From: Leptolyngbyaceae cyanobacterium T60_A2020_046
GTDB lineage: Bacteria; Cyanobacteriota; Cyanobacteriia; Phormidesmidales; Phormidesmidaceae
Assembly (NCBI GenBank): GCA_015272155.1
Contig: JACYME010000002.1
Coordinates: forward strand, 1 to 38,117
Direction: 5' to 3'
Length of the DNA: 38,117 bases
The notes under the pieces were generated by a model, which did not search any database, had not been told where the DNA came from, and worked only from the letters and a program-made list of their open reading frames with translations. Positions 25,989 to 35,800 of the stretch are shown here, piece by piece. A program made the position numbers and the translations under genes. The first letter of the stretch is position 1; each line of letters opens with the position of its first letter.

Positions 25989-28900
25989 ATGATTGATCCC
26001 GCTTCTGTTCGGCCTAGCCATCCTGAAACTTTTGCCTCACCGATGTTGCCACATCTTCCCATTCGCTCAGAACTGGCGCTGTTGCAGGCCATAACCCTTG
26101 CCATTAGCCAGGCTTCAGACGTTCGCGCGGCACTGCAACAGGCTTTAGTCCACGTTTGCCAAGAAACCTGTTGGGTTTATGGCGAGGTCTGGCTGCCCAC
26201 AGAGGCGGGCGATCGCCTCCAGCATAGCCAGTTGTGGTTCACCGCCAACCCCAATTTTGCGCCCTTTGGGGAAGAGAGCGTTGCCTATGAATTTTTGCCC
26301 GACGAAGGCTTGCCGGGGCGCGTTTGGGGCCAGCGTCAGCCAGAGTGGGTCGAAGATGTTTCCCAGGAGCCCGAATCTCGCTTTCCTCGGTTGTGGGCTG
26401 CAATTCGCTATGGGCTCAGGGCGGCGATTGGCATCCCCATTGAGTCCGAGAAGCAGGTGGTCGCGGTGCTGGTCTTTTTAATGCCCACCGCCGCGCCAGA
26501 AAATTTGCGGGAGATGCAGCTCATCCAGGCGATCGCGAGCCAACTGGGCATCTTCCTTTCCCTCAAACAAACCGAAAGCGCCCTCAAACGCCATGAGGCA
26601 TGGCTACACCGGCTGATCAACGCCATGCCGGGGATTGTGTTTACCAGCCAGGGCGCGTCCGATTGGCGAATGCGGTATCTCAGCGAGGGGTGCCAGCAGT
26701 TGACGGGGTATTCCCCCGCTGATCTCACCGAGGGAGCGCTACGCTACAACGACATCATCCACCCAGACGACTTGCCCCACGTCATCAAAACGATTCATAC
26801 CGCCGTGGCGGCGGGCCATGCCTACATGGTGGAGTATCGTCTGATCACCCGCAGCGGCGAAGAAAAGTGGGTATGGGAAAAGGGGCAGGGCATCTATAAC
26901 GATGCCGGCACGCCCCAAGGGCTAGAGGGCTTTATTACCGATATCAGCGTGCTCAAGCAGACGGAAACGGCACTGCGAGAGAGTGAGGCGCGCTATCGCC
27001 TGTTGGCTGAGCGATCGCACGATTTGATTTCCCAGCATACCCTCAAAGGCCTCTGTCGCTATGCATCGCCCGCCAGCTTTGCCCTGCTCGGCTATCATCC
27101 CGAAGAATTGCTGGGGCGACCCATTCACGAGCTTGTTCATCCCGAAGATTGGAACCGGGTGCGGCGGGCCTATTGCCACTTTTTGCGCCATCAGACCAGC
27201 CAGACACTCCAGTTTCGGCTACGCCACCGCAAAGGCCATTATCGCTGGTTTGAAGCCGTCAGCGGCCTGATAGAGCGATCGGCAGAAACAGGAGAACAGG
27301 AGATTTTGGCCGTATCGCGCGACATTACCGATCGCGTTGAGGCGGAGCACGCATTGCTCAACCGCGAGCGACTGTTAAAACTGATCCTCGACAACATTCC
27401 CCAGCACCTGTTTTGGAAAGATCGCAACGGGGTTTACCTGGGCAGCAACCGTGTCTTTGCCCAGAGCCTCGGCTTCCAGGATCCGCAACAGATTGTGGGC
27501 AAAACCGACTTTGATCTGGGCGTCTATCCCCAAGAGGATGCGGAATATTTTCGCCAGCGGGATGCCTTGGTCATGCAGTATCAGCAGGCTGACGTTCACC
27601 AGACTGAGCTACAACCCTATGCCGATGGCAGTCATCGCTGGGTGAGCTGTAGCCGACACCCGATTTTTGATGCCAGCGGCGCGGTCATTGGCCTGCTGGG
27701 CACGTTTGAGGATATTAGCGATCGCCTCGCTGCCCAAAAAGCCCTCGCCCGTCGCGAGCAGTATCTCTCTGCACTGGTGGAAGTGCAGAGAGAGCTGTTG
27801 ACCCTAGATGCGACGTGGGATCGCAATCGCTACACCGAGATTTTGGCCCATCTGGGCAAGGCTGCCAGCGCCAGCCGCGCCTACATCTACGAAGTGGTGC
27901 CTGATCGCGACATGGCCCTGCAACGAGCGGAATGGTCAGCCCAGGGAATTCCCTCCACGGTAGGCATCGATGCCTTTGCCACACTCCCCACCGACGGCCC
28001 CTTCGCCGACTGGGTGGCCATATTAGGCGATGGCGGTGTAATTAACCAGACGGTGGAGCAGTTTTCGCCCACGCTCCAGGCCATGCTTGGGTCGCCCCCC
28101 AGCAGCATCAAATCAGTGTTGCTGCTGCCGCTACTCATCAAGGGCAACCTGTATGGCCTGATTGGCTTTAGCAACTGCATGGAGCCGCGCAGTTGGACGC
28201 GATCGGAGGTGGCGCTGCTGCAAGCCGCAGCCAGTGCCTTTGCCTTCGCGATCGAGCGCTACGAGACCGAAGTTTCTCTGCGCGAAGCCGAAACCAAATA
28301 CCGCAGCATTTTTGAGAACGCGGTGGAAGGCATCTTTCAAAGCACGCTAGACGGTCATTACCTCACGGTGAACCCCATGCTGGCCCGCATCTATGGCTAT
28401 GACTCACCGGAGCACCTGATCACCTCCTTGACGGATATTCAGCATCAGCTCTACGTGGATCCCTTGCGGCGCGAAACCTTTGTCCGGCGAATGCTGAAAC
28501 AGGGATCGGTGTTTGGCTTTGAATCTCAGGTGTATCGCAAGGACGGCAGCATTATCTGGATCTCAGAATCGGCCCGGACGTTGTATGACGAGGCCGGGGA
28601 GCCCATCGGCTTTGAGGGCACGGTGGAGGATATTTCGGCCCGCAAAGAGTCAGAGTCGGAGCTGCATCGCCGCGATCGCCTGTTGCAAGGGGTCGCCCAA
28701 GCCAGCCAATACCTGCTCACTGCTAACGATCTCCACGCCGCGCTGCCCCAGGTACTTTCCATTTTGGGCGCTGCCGCCGATGCCGATCGCGTCTACATCT
28801 ACGAAAACCATCCCCATCCCACCACCGGCCAAGCTGCCATGAGCATGCGCTATGAGTGGACTCAATCTGGCATTTCGCCCAGCATTCAACAACCCCACTG

Positions 28901-30548
28901 GCAAAATCAGGTCTATTCTGTCCACGGGCTAGAGCGTTGGTATCGCGCCTTTCTCACGGGCGAAGCGATTCGGGGCGTTGCCAGCAGCTTTCCCATAGCG
29001 GAGTATGACCTGCTTCAGCGCGATGGCATTCAAGCCATTTTGATGGTGCCGATCTTTATTGACCAAGAACTCTGGGGGTATATCGGCATCGACTCCTGTC
29101 GAGAGGCGCGCCAATGGTCGCGCAGCGAAGAATCCATTTTGGTGGCGATCGCCGCCAGCATCGGCGGAGCCTTCAAACGCCAACGCACCGAAGACCAGAT
29201 GCGTCACCAAGCGTTCCACGATTCCCTAACCGGATTACCAAACCGGACGTTATTTAACCAACACCTGCCCCTCGCGATCGCCCATGCCCAGCGCAGCGGC
29301 GAAATTCTCGGGGTACTCTTTCTTGACCTCGATCGCTTCAAAACCATCAACGACACCCTCGGCCACGCTGTCGGCGACCAGCTTTTGGTACAAGCCACCC
29401 AGCGCATCAAAGCCGCCCTGCGCGAGCAAGATGTCGTTGCCCGCTGGGGTGGCGACGAGTTCACCCTAATTTTGCCCGGCTTGCAAGCCCCTGAAGATGC
29501 GGCCAAGGTCGCCCAGCGCCTGTCAGAACTCTTGCGCCCTCCCTTCGCGATCGAGCATCAAGAACTCTTCATCACCATCAGCGTCGGCATTGCCCTTTAT
29601 CCCCAAGACGGCCACGACATGACCACCCTGCTGCAACATGCCGACGCCGCCATGTATCGCGCCAAAGCCGAAGGCCGCAACACCTACCGCTTTTACACCG
29701 CCACGATCCACTCCAGCACCTCACAACTCCTCACCCTCGAAAAATACCTGCACCACGCCCTCGAAAAAGACGAGCTGCGCCTGTTCTTTCAGCCCCAAGT
29801 CAACCTCAAAACGCGGCAAATTTGCCAAGTCGAAGCCCTGCTGCGATGGCAAAACGCCGCCCTCGGTTGGGTCATGCCCAACGAATTTATCCCCATTGCC
29901 GAAGAAATTGGGTTGATTGTGGAATTTGGCGACTGGGTGATGTACCAAGCCTGCCAACAGCTTCAGCAGTGGAACGCTGCCGGATTTTCTGACCTCCACA
30001 TCGCTGTCAACCTCTCGGCGCGACAGCTCCAGCGCCGCGACCTCGTGACGCGCATCCGCACTGCCCTCTGCCAGGCTCAACTCTCGGCCCATTATCTTGA
30101 GCTAGAAGTCACGGAAACCGCCGCCCTGCTAGATATTGACGCCTCGATCGCAACCCTCAACGAACTGCAACACCTCGGCACCCGCGTGGTGATGGATGAC
30201 TTTGGCACGGGGTACTCTTCCCTCAGCTCTCTCAAACGACTGCCGTTGCAGGGCCTCAAAATCGATCGCACCTTTGTAGCCGACATTCCTCAAGACGCTC
30301 AAGGTGTCGCCATGCTACGCGCCATCACTGCCCTCGGCCACGAACTGCAACTTGGCGTTGTGGCGGAAGGCGTCGAAACTCCAGAACAAATGCAGTGCCT
30401 TCTTGACCTTGGCTGCACCGACATGCAGGGATTCTGGTTCAGTCCACCGCTTGATGCCACCGCCATGACGACCTTTTTGCATCAGCACTGGCCTCGATAC
30501 AGCGTTTTTGAAGCCAGTGAGGTGCAAAAACAGCCCCGTAACCATTGA
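25989..30548 (+). CDS. Multidomain GAF/PAS/GGDEF/EAL cyclic-di-GMP protein
   Basis: A 1519-residue soluble signalling protein. Domains in order are GAF (about 25-195), PAS (205-325), PAS (325-455), PAS (455-585), GAF-like (590-760), PAS (765-885), GAF-like (890-1065), GGDEF (about 1075-1240) and EAL (about 1255-1500). The GGDEF motif is intact (WGGDEF, 1154-1158) with an RxxD I-site (REQD, 1145-1148), which in other proteins gives product inhibition. The EAL domain keeps EALLRW (1282), DDFGTGYSS, LKIDRTF, AEGVET and QGFW, so diguanylate cyclase and phosphodiesterase activity are both possible. There is no membrane segment. The start is taken as ATG 25989, but ATG 26043 is also possible. No partner gene is adjacent. 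Confidence 0.93.
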   Translation: MIDPASVRPSHPETFASPMLPHLPIRSELALLQAITLAISQASDVRAALQQALVHVCQETCWVYGEVWLPTEAGDRLQHSQLWFTANPNFAPFGEESVAYEFLPDEGLPGRVWGQRQPEWVEDVSQEPESRFPRLWAAIRYGLRAAIGIPIESEKQVVAVLVFLMPTAAPENLREMQLIQAIASQLGIFLSLKQTESALKRHEAWLHRLINAMPGIVFTSQGASDWRMRYLSEGCQQLTGYSPADLTEGALRYNDIIHPDDLPHVIKTIHTAVAAGHAYMVEYRLITRSGEEKWVWEKGQGIYNDAGTPQGLEGFITDISVLKQTETALRESEARYRLLAERSHDLISQHTLKGLCRYASPASFALLGYHPEELLGRPIHELVHPEDWNRVRRAYCHFLRHQTSQTLQFRLRHRKGHYRWFEAVSGLIERSAETGEQEILAVSRDITDRVEAEHALLNRERLLKLILDNIPQHLFWKDRNGVYLGSNRVFAQSLGFQDPQQIVGKTDFDLGVYPQEDAEYFRQRDALVMQYQQADVHQTELQPYADGSHRWVSCSRHPIFDASGAVIGLLGTFEDISDRLAAQKALARREQYLSALVEVQRELLTLDATWDRNRYTEILAHLGKAASASRAYIYEVVPDRDMALQRAEWSAQGIPSTVGIDAFATLPTDGPFADWVAILGDGGVINQTVEQFSPTLQAMLGSPPSSIKSVLLLPLLIKGNLYGLIGFSNCMEPRSWTRSEVALLQAAASAFAFAIERYETEVSLREAETKYRSIFENAVEGIFQSTLDGHYLTVNPMLARIYGYDSPEHLITSLTDIQHQLYVDPLRRETFVRRMLKQGSVFGFESQVYRKDGSIIWISESARTLYDEAGEPIGFEGTVEDISARKESESELHRRDRLLQGVAQASQYLLTANDLHAALPQVLSILGAAADADRVYIYENHPHPTTGQAAMSMRYEWTQSGISPSIQQPHWQNQVYSVHGLERWYRAFLTGEAIRGVASSFPIAEYDLLQRDGIQAILMVPIFIDQELWGYIGIDSCREARQWSRSEESILVAIAASIGGAFKRQRTEDQMRHQAFHDSLTGLPNRTLFNQHLPLAIAHAQRSGEILGVLFLDLDRFKTINDTLGHAVGDQLLVQATQRIKAALREQDVVARWGGDEFTLILPGLQAPEDAAKVAQRLSELLRPPFAIEHQELFITISVGIALYPQDGHDMTTLLQHADAAMYRAKAEGRNTYRFYTATIHSSTSQLLTLEKYLHHALEKDELRLFFQPQVNLKTRQICQVEALLRWQNAALGWVMPNEFIPIAEEIGLIVEFGDWVMYQACQQLQQWNAAGFSDLHIAVNLSARQLQRRDLVTRIRTALCQAQLSAHYLELEVTETAALLDIDASIATLNELQHLGTRVVMDDFGTGYSSLSSLKRLPLQGLKIDRTFVADIPQDAQGVAMLRAITALGHELQLGVVAEGVETPEQMQCLLDLGCTDMQGFWFSPPLDATAMTTFLHQHWPRYSVFEASEVQKQPRNH

Positions 30549-30635
30549 CATCCGGGGAGAAGCGCACCTCACCAAGCAAGGAGACGCTGTATGACGTTGA
30601 ACCGACAGACCGAGTCTTGTGAAGCGTCCTCAGCG

Positions 30636-30986
30636 TCAGCCCAGGATTCGCGCTGTCTCTCTGCTACTGCGAAGAATCATCAGTCGATACATGGAGGGGA
30701 TGTAGTAGAGGGCGAGCAGGGTTGCGCCCTGGGCAGCGATTTGCTTTGGGCGGGTGCCCGCTAGCAGATCATCGAGCTCACTCTGGGCCTAGGCAAGACG
30801 ATTTTCGAGTGCCCCGGTATTGAATATCTGCTGATCCAGTTCTTCGCGGGAAATCACGCCGCGTTCGTAGAGATCGGCGCGGCGATCGCGCTGTACCACC
30901 GCCAAAGCAAGCTGCTGCTCTAGATCGCCCACCGCAGCCTGCGCCGCTGATGGGTTGCTGGTTGAAGAATTGCACCGCCGTCGCTA
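30636..30986 (-). pseudogene. Remnant of a HlyD/DevB-type membrane-fusion (adaptor) protein gene
   Basis: One minus-strand frame from about 30968 leftwards encodes a coiled-coil adaptor segment: AAQAAVGDLEQQLALAVVQ, then LYERGVISREELDQQ, then a TAG stop at 30789-30791 where the family has a Gln-rich continuation (LENRLA, stop, AQSELDDLLAGTRP). The same frame stays open to TGA at 30636. Both ends of the gene are missing, including the start, the signal/anchor segment and the beta-barrel domain. The match to HlyD/DevB-type periplasmic adaptors of ABC exporters is by pattern only. It is next to a PadR remnant on the other strand. Confidence 0.7.
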
Positions 30987-30987
30987 G

Positions 30988-31158
30988 CTCCATAGTGAGC
31001 GGCTAGCCAACTACCGAGCGATGGAAGAACGGTACCGGGCGATCGCAGATCCTCCGGTAATTGAACAGTTCCGCTACTTAACCCTGCGCCGAGGGATGCG
31101 CTATGAACAAGATTGGATCGACTGGATCGACGAAGTCTTGACCGTCTTGAAGCGCTGA
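30988..31158 (+). pseudogene. Remnant of a PadR-family regulator, C-terminal part
   Basis: The plus-strand frame from 30988 to TGA 31158 encodes SERLANYRAMEERYRAIADP, then PPVIEQFRYLTLRRGMRYEQ and DWIDWIDEVLTVLKR. This pattern fits the C-terminal effector/dimerisation part of cyanobacterial PadR-type regulators. The DNA-binding winged helix is absent, and a stop codon (TAG 30985-30987) lies immediately upstream in frame. An ATG at 31021 could start a 45-residue fragment, but there is no good ribosome-binding site. The most likely explanation is a deletion that removed the region between this gene and the adjacent adaptor gene. Confidence 0.75.
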
Positions 31159-31270
31159 GGAGTGTTGTGATTCGGGGGCAATGGGTTGAGGGGCAATCTC
31201 GTTTGGCCGGAATGGGCGATCGCCCCTCAACTGATGCATTACGGGGTGCACACCAACACCCCGAAGGCTT

Positions 31271-32092
31271 TTAGGTATCGCGAACAATCGCCTGATTCAC
31301 GCTATTTGCGCCTAAGGCGGCGCGCTGCTTCACCTCGGTGTAGAGCTTAATGTCCCAAGCGTTGTGTTGGTTGAAATACTCGATAAACGCAGGATCCGGC
31401 TTTTTTTTGGGGCGCGTTAGGCGAGCCAGCACAGCGCGCCACCGCTTCCGTCGTTTCCGAGAAACATGATGGATCTGGCGAAAATCAAAGCGCGAAACGG
31501 AATTGATTTTAATGTTCTCTACCCTTGCCCAGCCGAGGGCATTACCCAGTGACTCAAAGCCGTTTTCTAAAATCACCGTGCAGTCAAATTGCTCTAAAAC
31601 GCGCTGGGCCGCTTGAAATTCCTCAGCGCTGACTTCCAACGCCGCGCGATTGTGCTGCGCCAAGATGCGGCAGTAGTAGTTGAACATGGAGAACTCACCC
31701 TTAGAACCGACATAGCTCGCCAAGTCTCGGGCCTGGGTTGAGCCGTAGTACAGGTCGTAGTAAAAGTTCGAGACAAAGCGCCGCAGGGGATCTCGAAGAC
31801 AGGTAACGAGCTTGACTCGGGGATCATTCGCCAGAATTGTGGGATTTGGGAGCCGCCATTCTGTGGCAACGAAGGTGACCCCTTGGCGTTCACAGTCATC
31901 AATAAAGTCCGTGAGTTCGCGATCGCTAAACTGCCACGGACGAATGGGCTTGCCGCTGGGCATGGCTGGGTTCCCATTGCGGTGCTTGGGGTAAAGGGTT
32001 TCACCATTCTCGATCGCAAGATTCACGATTGAGGTGCCACCAGCTTTGTGAAAATGCTGGAACCAGATCAGCCGATAGTCTTGATGGGTCAC
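31271..32092 (-). CDS. Sulfotransferase family protein
   Basis: A 273-residue enzyme of the PAPS-dependent sulfotransferase group. The 5'-phosphosulfate-binding loop HFHKAGGTSI is at residues 13-22, and the 3'-phosphate-binding motif is seen in LVTCLRDPLRRFVSNFYYDL. A basic segment (SRKRRKRWRAVLARLTRPKKK) lies near the C-terminus. It is likely to sulfate a glycan or small molecule. No signal peptide or membrane anchor is seen. A TATAGT at 32163-32168 on the minus strand may be the -10 element, and a small hairpin lies in the leader. The neighbour to the left is the pseudogene region. Confidence 0.82.
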   Translation of the reverse strand: MTHQDYRLIWFQHFHKAGGTSIVNLAIENGETLYPKHRNGNPAMPSGKPIRPWQFSDRELTDFIDDCERQGVTFVATEWRLPNPTILANDPRVKLVTCLRDPLRRFVSNFYYDLYYGSTQARDLASYVGSKGEFSMFNYYCRILAQHNRAALEVSAEEFQAAQRVLEQFDCTVILENGFESLGNALGWARVENIKINSVSRFDFRQIHHVSRKRRKRWRAVLARLTRPKKKPDPAFIEYFNQHNAWDIKLYTEVKQRAALGANSVNQAIVRDT

Positions 32093-32124
32093 AACCTGCT
32101 CCTGTTGCCCGTGGATGATGCATC

Positions 32125-32142
32125 AAGCCCGGTTGGGCTTGG
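32125..32142. repeat. 7-bp hairpin in the sulfotransferase leader
   Basis: CAAGCCC, loop GGTT, GGGCTTG, centred 41 bases before the sulfotransferase ATG. It lies between a possible -10 (TATAGT at 32163-32168, minus strand) and the start, so it could fold in the mRNA leader. The -35 is poor. Confidence 0.4.
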
Positions 32143-32274
32143 CCGCACAAGAGGCCGTTCTTACTATACGCCGGGGCTGATGCGTTTCAGTGCATCTGAA
32201 CCGTAGGGCATCGGCACCGCGATTGCCCGGCGGATTTCACTCCTCCCAGCCCCCATACGAATATCAGACAATTA

Positions 32275-33315
32275 TCAGACAATGCCTTGGGGTTCCGCGA
32301 TCGCGGACTCTGGGCTGGGGACGGGGTGAGCATCCAGATAATCCCACACGGCCTGCATCAGGCGGTCAAGGTTGTGACGGCTCACGGCAGAAACCGTCAA
32401 CACCGGGCCGTGGGTTTCGGCCTCAAAGGCTGCGACCAAGTCATCCACATCTTCCGCGAGGAGGGCATCCACCTTATTCAAGGCCAGCAGTTGGGGGCGA
32501 TCGCTCAACCCTCGCCCATAGGCCGTCAGCTCTTGTTGAATGGTGCGGTAGTTTTCCAGGGGATCTTCCGCCGTACCATCGACGAGATGCAGCAGCAGGC
32601 GCGTGCGCTCAATGTGGCGCAAAAACTCGTGGCCGAGCCCTTGCCCCAAGTGTGCGCCCTCAATCAAACCCGGAATATCCGCAAAGACTGTACCATCGCC
32701 CGTGGGCTTGCGCACAACGCCCAAATTCGGCACCAGGGTCGTAAAGGGATAATCCGCAATTTTGGGTCGCGCAGCAGACAGCGCTGAGATCAGAGTAGAC
32801 TTGCCCGCGTTGGGTAGGCCAATAATGCCAACTTCAGCCAGCAGCTTTAGCTCTAGGCGAATGCGGCGCTCTTCGCCTGGCAACCCCGGCAGGGCATATT
32901 CTGGAGCGCGGTTGCGGTTGCTCAAAAAGTGTCGATTGCCCAGGCCACCCTTGCCCCCCTGGGCAACTTTGAGGGCTTGCTGCGGAGCCACAATATCGCC
33001 AATTACCGCATCGGTTTCAGCATCGTAGACCACCGTGCCGCAGGGCACCTCAATGTAAAGGTCTTCGCCAGACGCCCCGGTGCGGTTGTTGGGGCCGCCC
33101 CGCTGTCCATCCGGGGCTTTGAATTTGTGGGAATAGCGAAAGTCCAGCAGGGTTTGAAGGTTAGGCTCGCCAATCAAATATACAGATCCCCCTGGCCCGC
33201 CATTGCCGCCGGAGGGGCCACCCGCAGGCACGTACTTTTCACGACGAAAGGCGGCGAGGCCGTCTCCCCCTTTTCCAGCGATGACGGCAACTTCAGCGAG
33301 GTCAATGAATTTCAT
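32275..33315 (-). CDS. obg: GTPase Obg (CgtA)
   Basis: A 346-residue essential GTPase that acts in ribosome assembly and stress control. An N-terminal glycine-rich OBG fold (about 1-158, with [20 protein letters not shown] and GGKGGLGN) precedes the G domain: G1 [11 protein letters not shown]2 with [13 protein letters not shown]3 DIPGLIEGA and G4 LNKVDALL. There is no long C-terminal extension. The start is ATG 33315, matching the usual MKFIDLAEV beginning; an upstream in-frame ATG at 33342 would add nine residues. It precedes the sulfotransferase gene with about 180 bases between them. Confidence 0.97.
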   Translation of the reverse strand: MKFIDLAEVAVIAGKGGDGLAAFRREKYVPAGGPSGGNGGPGGSVYLIGEPNLQTLLDFRYSHKFKAPDGQRGGPNNRTGASGEDLYIEVPCGTVVYDAETDAVIGDIVAPQQALKVAQGGKGGLGNRHFLSNRNRAPEYALPGLPGEERRIRLELKLLAEVGIIGLPNAGKSTLISALSAARPKIADYPFTTLVPNLGVVRKPTGDGTVFADIPGLIEGAHLGQGLGHEFLRHIERTRLLLHLVDGTAEDPLENYRTIQQELTAYGRGLSDRPQLLALNKVDALLAEDVDDLVAAFEAETHGPVLTVSAVSRHNLDRLMQAVWDYLDAHPVPSPESAIAEPQGIV

Positions 33316-33464
33316 GGCGATGGCCTGCGGATGCGGAGGCAAAAACGATGCGGAGGTTCAGGATGCTCGGGTCGCAATGGGGTGAACCCCAAGCCTCTAA
33401 TCATACGCGATCGCTCCTCTAGCCCTACTAACCCAAAGACGAAACGGGGACATCTGCATCGGGT

Positions 33465-33989
33465 CTAATTGGCCACTTGGAGGCGCAAAAGCTCCTGTTG
33501 AATGCGATCGGCGAGGGCGCTGTCGTCGCGGTGGGCGATGGTGATTTCGTTGAAGCGGCGGGGGGTTAGACCATTGGCCTCAACGATATCGCGGGCACGA
33601 TTGCAATATTCTGTCAGGGCAGCTTCGACATCGCGGCGCACCCGGCGCGGCACCCGCGAAAGATTCCGCGTGTTGGAGCAGCTCATATCCACTTCGCTAA
33701 TATCCATATTCACGGACATCAGCAAATCCTTAATTTGGGTGTAGGCGGCGCTGCGGTAGGCGTCCATTTGCAGCACGGCCCGCGCATATTGGGAAATTTC
33801 TGCGGCAGTGATAGTGGTCTGCGCGATCGCGGCGGGCATGACGCTGAGCCCGATCGGCGATGCAGGGTTCACCGACCCCCCCGCGATCGTCAGAATCCCC
33901 GAGGCCAAGCCGAGGGAGAGAAATTGCTTGAAGCGGCTAAATCTCCGAACTTGGGCAGGGGATGGGGATGGGATCAACACTTCGGTCAT
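33465..33989 (-). CDS. Exported DUF4168 protein
   Basis: A 174-residue protein with a signal-like N-terminus: a basic stretch (RRFSRFKQ), a hydrophobic segment (FLSLGLASGILTIAGG) and a likely cleavage after AIA (about residue 55), with a rather long n-region. The mature part has ITAAEISQYARAVLQMDAYR and a paired-helix pattern ending in FNEITIAHRDDSALADRIQ, typical of DUF4168. Two cysteines (SCSN and YCNR) could pair. The protein is probably periplasmic or outer-envelope; its function is unknown. It sits alone between obg and holA. Confidence 0.82.
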   Translation of the reverse strand: MTEVLIPSPSPAQVRRFSRFKQFLSLGLASGILTIAGGSVNPASPIGLSVMPAAIAQTTITAAEISQYARAVLQMDAYRSAAYTQIKDLLMSVNMDISEVDMSCSNTRNLSRVPRRVRRDVEAALTEYCNRARDIVEANGLTPRRFNEITIAHRDDSALADRIQQELLRLQVAN

Positions 33990-34074
33990 AACGATTTAAA
34001 ACTCGCGTGTTTGAATGAGGCTATCTTGAAAACTCGTAGCTTTGTCCTTTAGCTTTCCTATTTTAGAGCCGACT

Positions 34075-35085
34075 TTAAGGATAGTGAGAACGCCCGACAG
34101 GCGATCGCGGGAAAAGTTGGGCAATTTCGACCATTTTGGTTTGAAGGGCCGCAATCTCATCATGACCTCGCTTTAAAGAAGCATCCAGGTCAAGGAGATG
34201 TTCCATCGTTTTTTGAAGGTTTTTTAAAGATAGGCTGGCCACTTCTTTTTGAAGAATGTACACCCGTTTTGGATTGCCGATTTCTGCGGCTTTGGCAATG
34301 GTTGAAACGTCCCGTTCGCCCGATTCTGCCAGGACTTTGACCCACAACCAAAGACGGAACTGACCGATGAGGGTGGAGACGATTCGCAGGGCAGGTTCGT
34401 TCCGGCTCAGCAGGTCGGCAACCAAACCCAACGCGCGATCGGCATTGCCCTCGCGCAAGGCAGCCGCCAGTTGCAGGCTGCTCTGGGTGCTGATGGTGAC
34501 CAGTTGCGTCACCCCCTCGGGGGGAATCGGCTCCGGGCGATCGCCCCAAAACAGCGACAGTTTTTCGAGTTCGGTATGGAGCTGCCGGGTTTGATTGCCT
34601 ACGGCATCCACCAAAAGCTGGGCAGCGTCGGGCGTTAGGGCGAGTCCTTTCTCCTTCGCGAGGGCTTGCACCTGGGCCGCAATTTGATCAGTCTTCCATG
34701 GAGGAATCGTGCCAAATTCCTTGATTTCGGCATGTTTTTGCAGCAGCTTGGTGAATTTGGCGCGGCCATCGGGCTTTTGGTGGCTGGTCATCACCAGCAC
34801 GCTGCTGTCGGGCACGGTGGGCAGTGTCCGCTCCAGTTCGGTCAGCAGGGCTTCGGGGCAGCGCTGGCCCAAGGTGGTGTCCGCCAGCCAGATAAACCGC
34901 CGCCCTGCGCCAAAGGGAGGCGTCATCGCCTGATTGAGGGCTGTGATCACCGCATCAGGCGCGCTGCCGTCGAGTTTTTCGGCGTTGAAGCTGGCCCAGG
35001 CGTCGTCGAGGGCGCGATCGCGCAGACGATGGACGGCCTGCTGGAGCTGAAAGTCATCTTCGCCCCAAAAAAAGTAAACGGGCAT
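34075..35085 (-). CDS. holA: DNA polymerase III, delta subunit
   Basis: A 336-residue clamp-loader subunit. The N-terminal start MPVYFFWGEDDFQLQQA shows the family's G-D/E-D pattern without a working Walker A motif. Next comes VLVMTSHQKPDGRAKFTKLL, then the middle helical domain with LLVDAVGNQTRQLHTELEKL and a C-terminal collar domain ending near LDASLKRGHDEIAALQTKMVE. These features match HolA. The start at ATG 35085 is unambiguous. It is divergent from cobH, with about 100 bases between them, and follows its own promoter. Confidence 0.9.
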   Translation of the reverse strand: MPVYFFWGEDDFQLQQAVHRLRDRALDDAWASFNAEKLDGSAPDAVITALNQAMTPPFGAGRRFIWLADTTLGQRCPEALLTELERTLPTVPDSSVLVMTSHQKPDGRAKFTKLLQKHAEIKEFGTIPPWKTDQIAAQVQALAKEKGLALTPDAAQLLVDAVGNQTRQLHTELEKLSLFWGDRPEPIPPEGVTQLVTISTQSSLQLAAALREGNADRALGLVADLLSRNEPALRIVSTLIGQFRLWLWVKVLAESGERDVSTIAKAAEIGNPKRVYILQKEVASLSLKNLQKTMEHLLDLDASLKRGHDEIAALQTKMVEIAQLFPRSPVGRSHYP

Positions 35086-35182
35086 GGCTGACCTAAGCGT
35101 CGGGATGAAATCTTAGAATGATAGGCCCTGCGATCGCGGGTTTTCAACGCCGCCGCTCTCCTATCCCCAGTCGCCCCCCGCA

Positions 35183-35800
35183 ATGCCCCACCTGCCGCAA
35201 CATCCGATTTTGCTCGAAAGTTTCGCCATCATCGATCGCGAGATCGGGCCACACCCCTTCTCTGAAGCGGAATATGCCATCGTGCGGCGGGTGATTCACG
35301 CCACGGCAGACTTTGAATTTCAGCAGTTGCTGCGGTTTTCGCCAGGGGCGATCGCCGGGGCGATCGCAGCCCTTGCCGATCAGGTTCCCATCGTGACCGA
35401 CGTGGGCATGGTGCGGCAGGGGTGTGCCGGGATGGTGGCGCGCACCTTTGGCAATCCCCTCGTGGCAGCGGTGGACTTTGCCGACCAAGCCGAACCGGGC
35501 AAAACCCGCACCGAGACGGGGCTGCTGCGGGCGTGGGAGCAGTTTCCCACGGCGATTTACGCGATCGGCAATGCCCCGACGGCGCTGCGGGCGTTGTGCG
35601 ATCGCTGCCTGGCAACGGGTACGAGCCCGGCGCTGATTATCGGTGCGCCCGTCGGGTTTGTGGGGGTTCAAGAGGCCAAGGCCCACCTGGCGGCGACGCC
35701 GCTGCCCCAAATCTGCGTCACGGGGCGCAAGGGCGGGTCAACGGTGGCCGCCGCCATTCTGAATGCGCTGCTGATCATGGCCTGGGAGGCCCAGCCATGA
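35183..35800 (+). CDS. cobH: Precorrin-8X methylmutase (CobH/CbiC)
   Basis: A 205-residue cobalamin enzyme moving the C11 methyl group to C12 and forming (cobyrinate) hydrogenobyrinate. The catalytic histidine lies in VRRVIHATADFEF. Also visible are TDVGMVRQGC, FGNPLVAAVDFAD, YAIGNAPTALRAL and VGFVGVQEAKAHL. In cyanobacteria the same protein acts in the cobalt-early route as CbiC. The stop overlaps the next start as ATGA (35797-35800), so translation is coupled to cobL. Confidence 0.96.
   Translation: MPHLPQHPILLESFAIIDREIGPHPFSEAEYAIVRRVIHATADFEFQQLLRFSPGAIAGAIAALADQVPIVTDVGMVRQGCAGMVARTFGNPLVAAVDFADQAEPGKTRTETGLLRAWEQFPTAIYAIGNAPTALRALCDRCLATGTSPALIIGAPVGFVGVQEAKAHLAATPLPQICVTGRKGGSTVAAAILNALLIMAWEAQP

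Noticed and set aside
30591..30764. Plus-strand 57-residue ORF with AAGGAG before ATG
   Set aside because: It overlaps the antisense strand of the adaptor remnant and has no recognisable sequence; the good ribosome-binding site may be chance.
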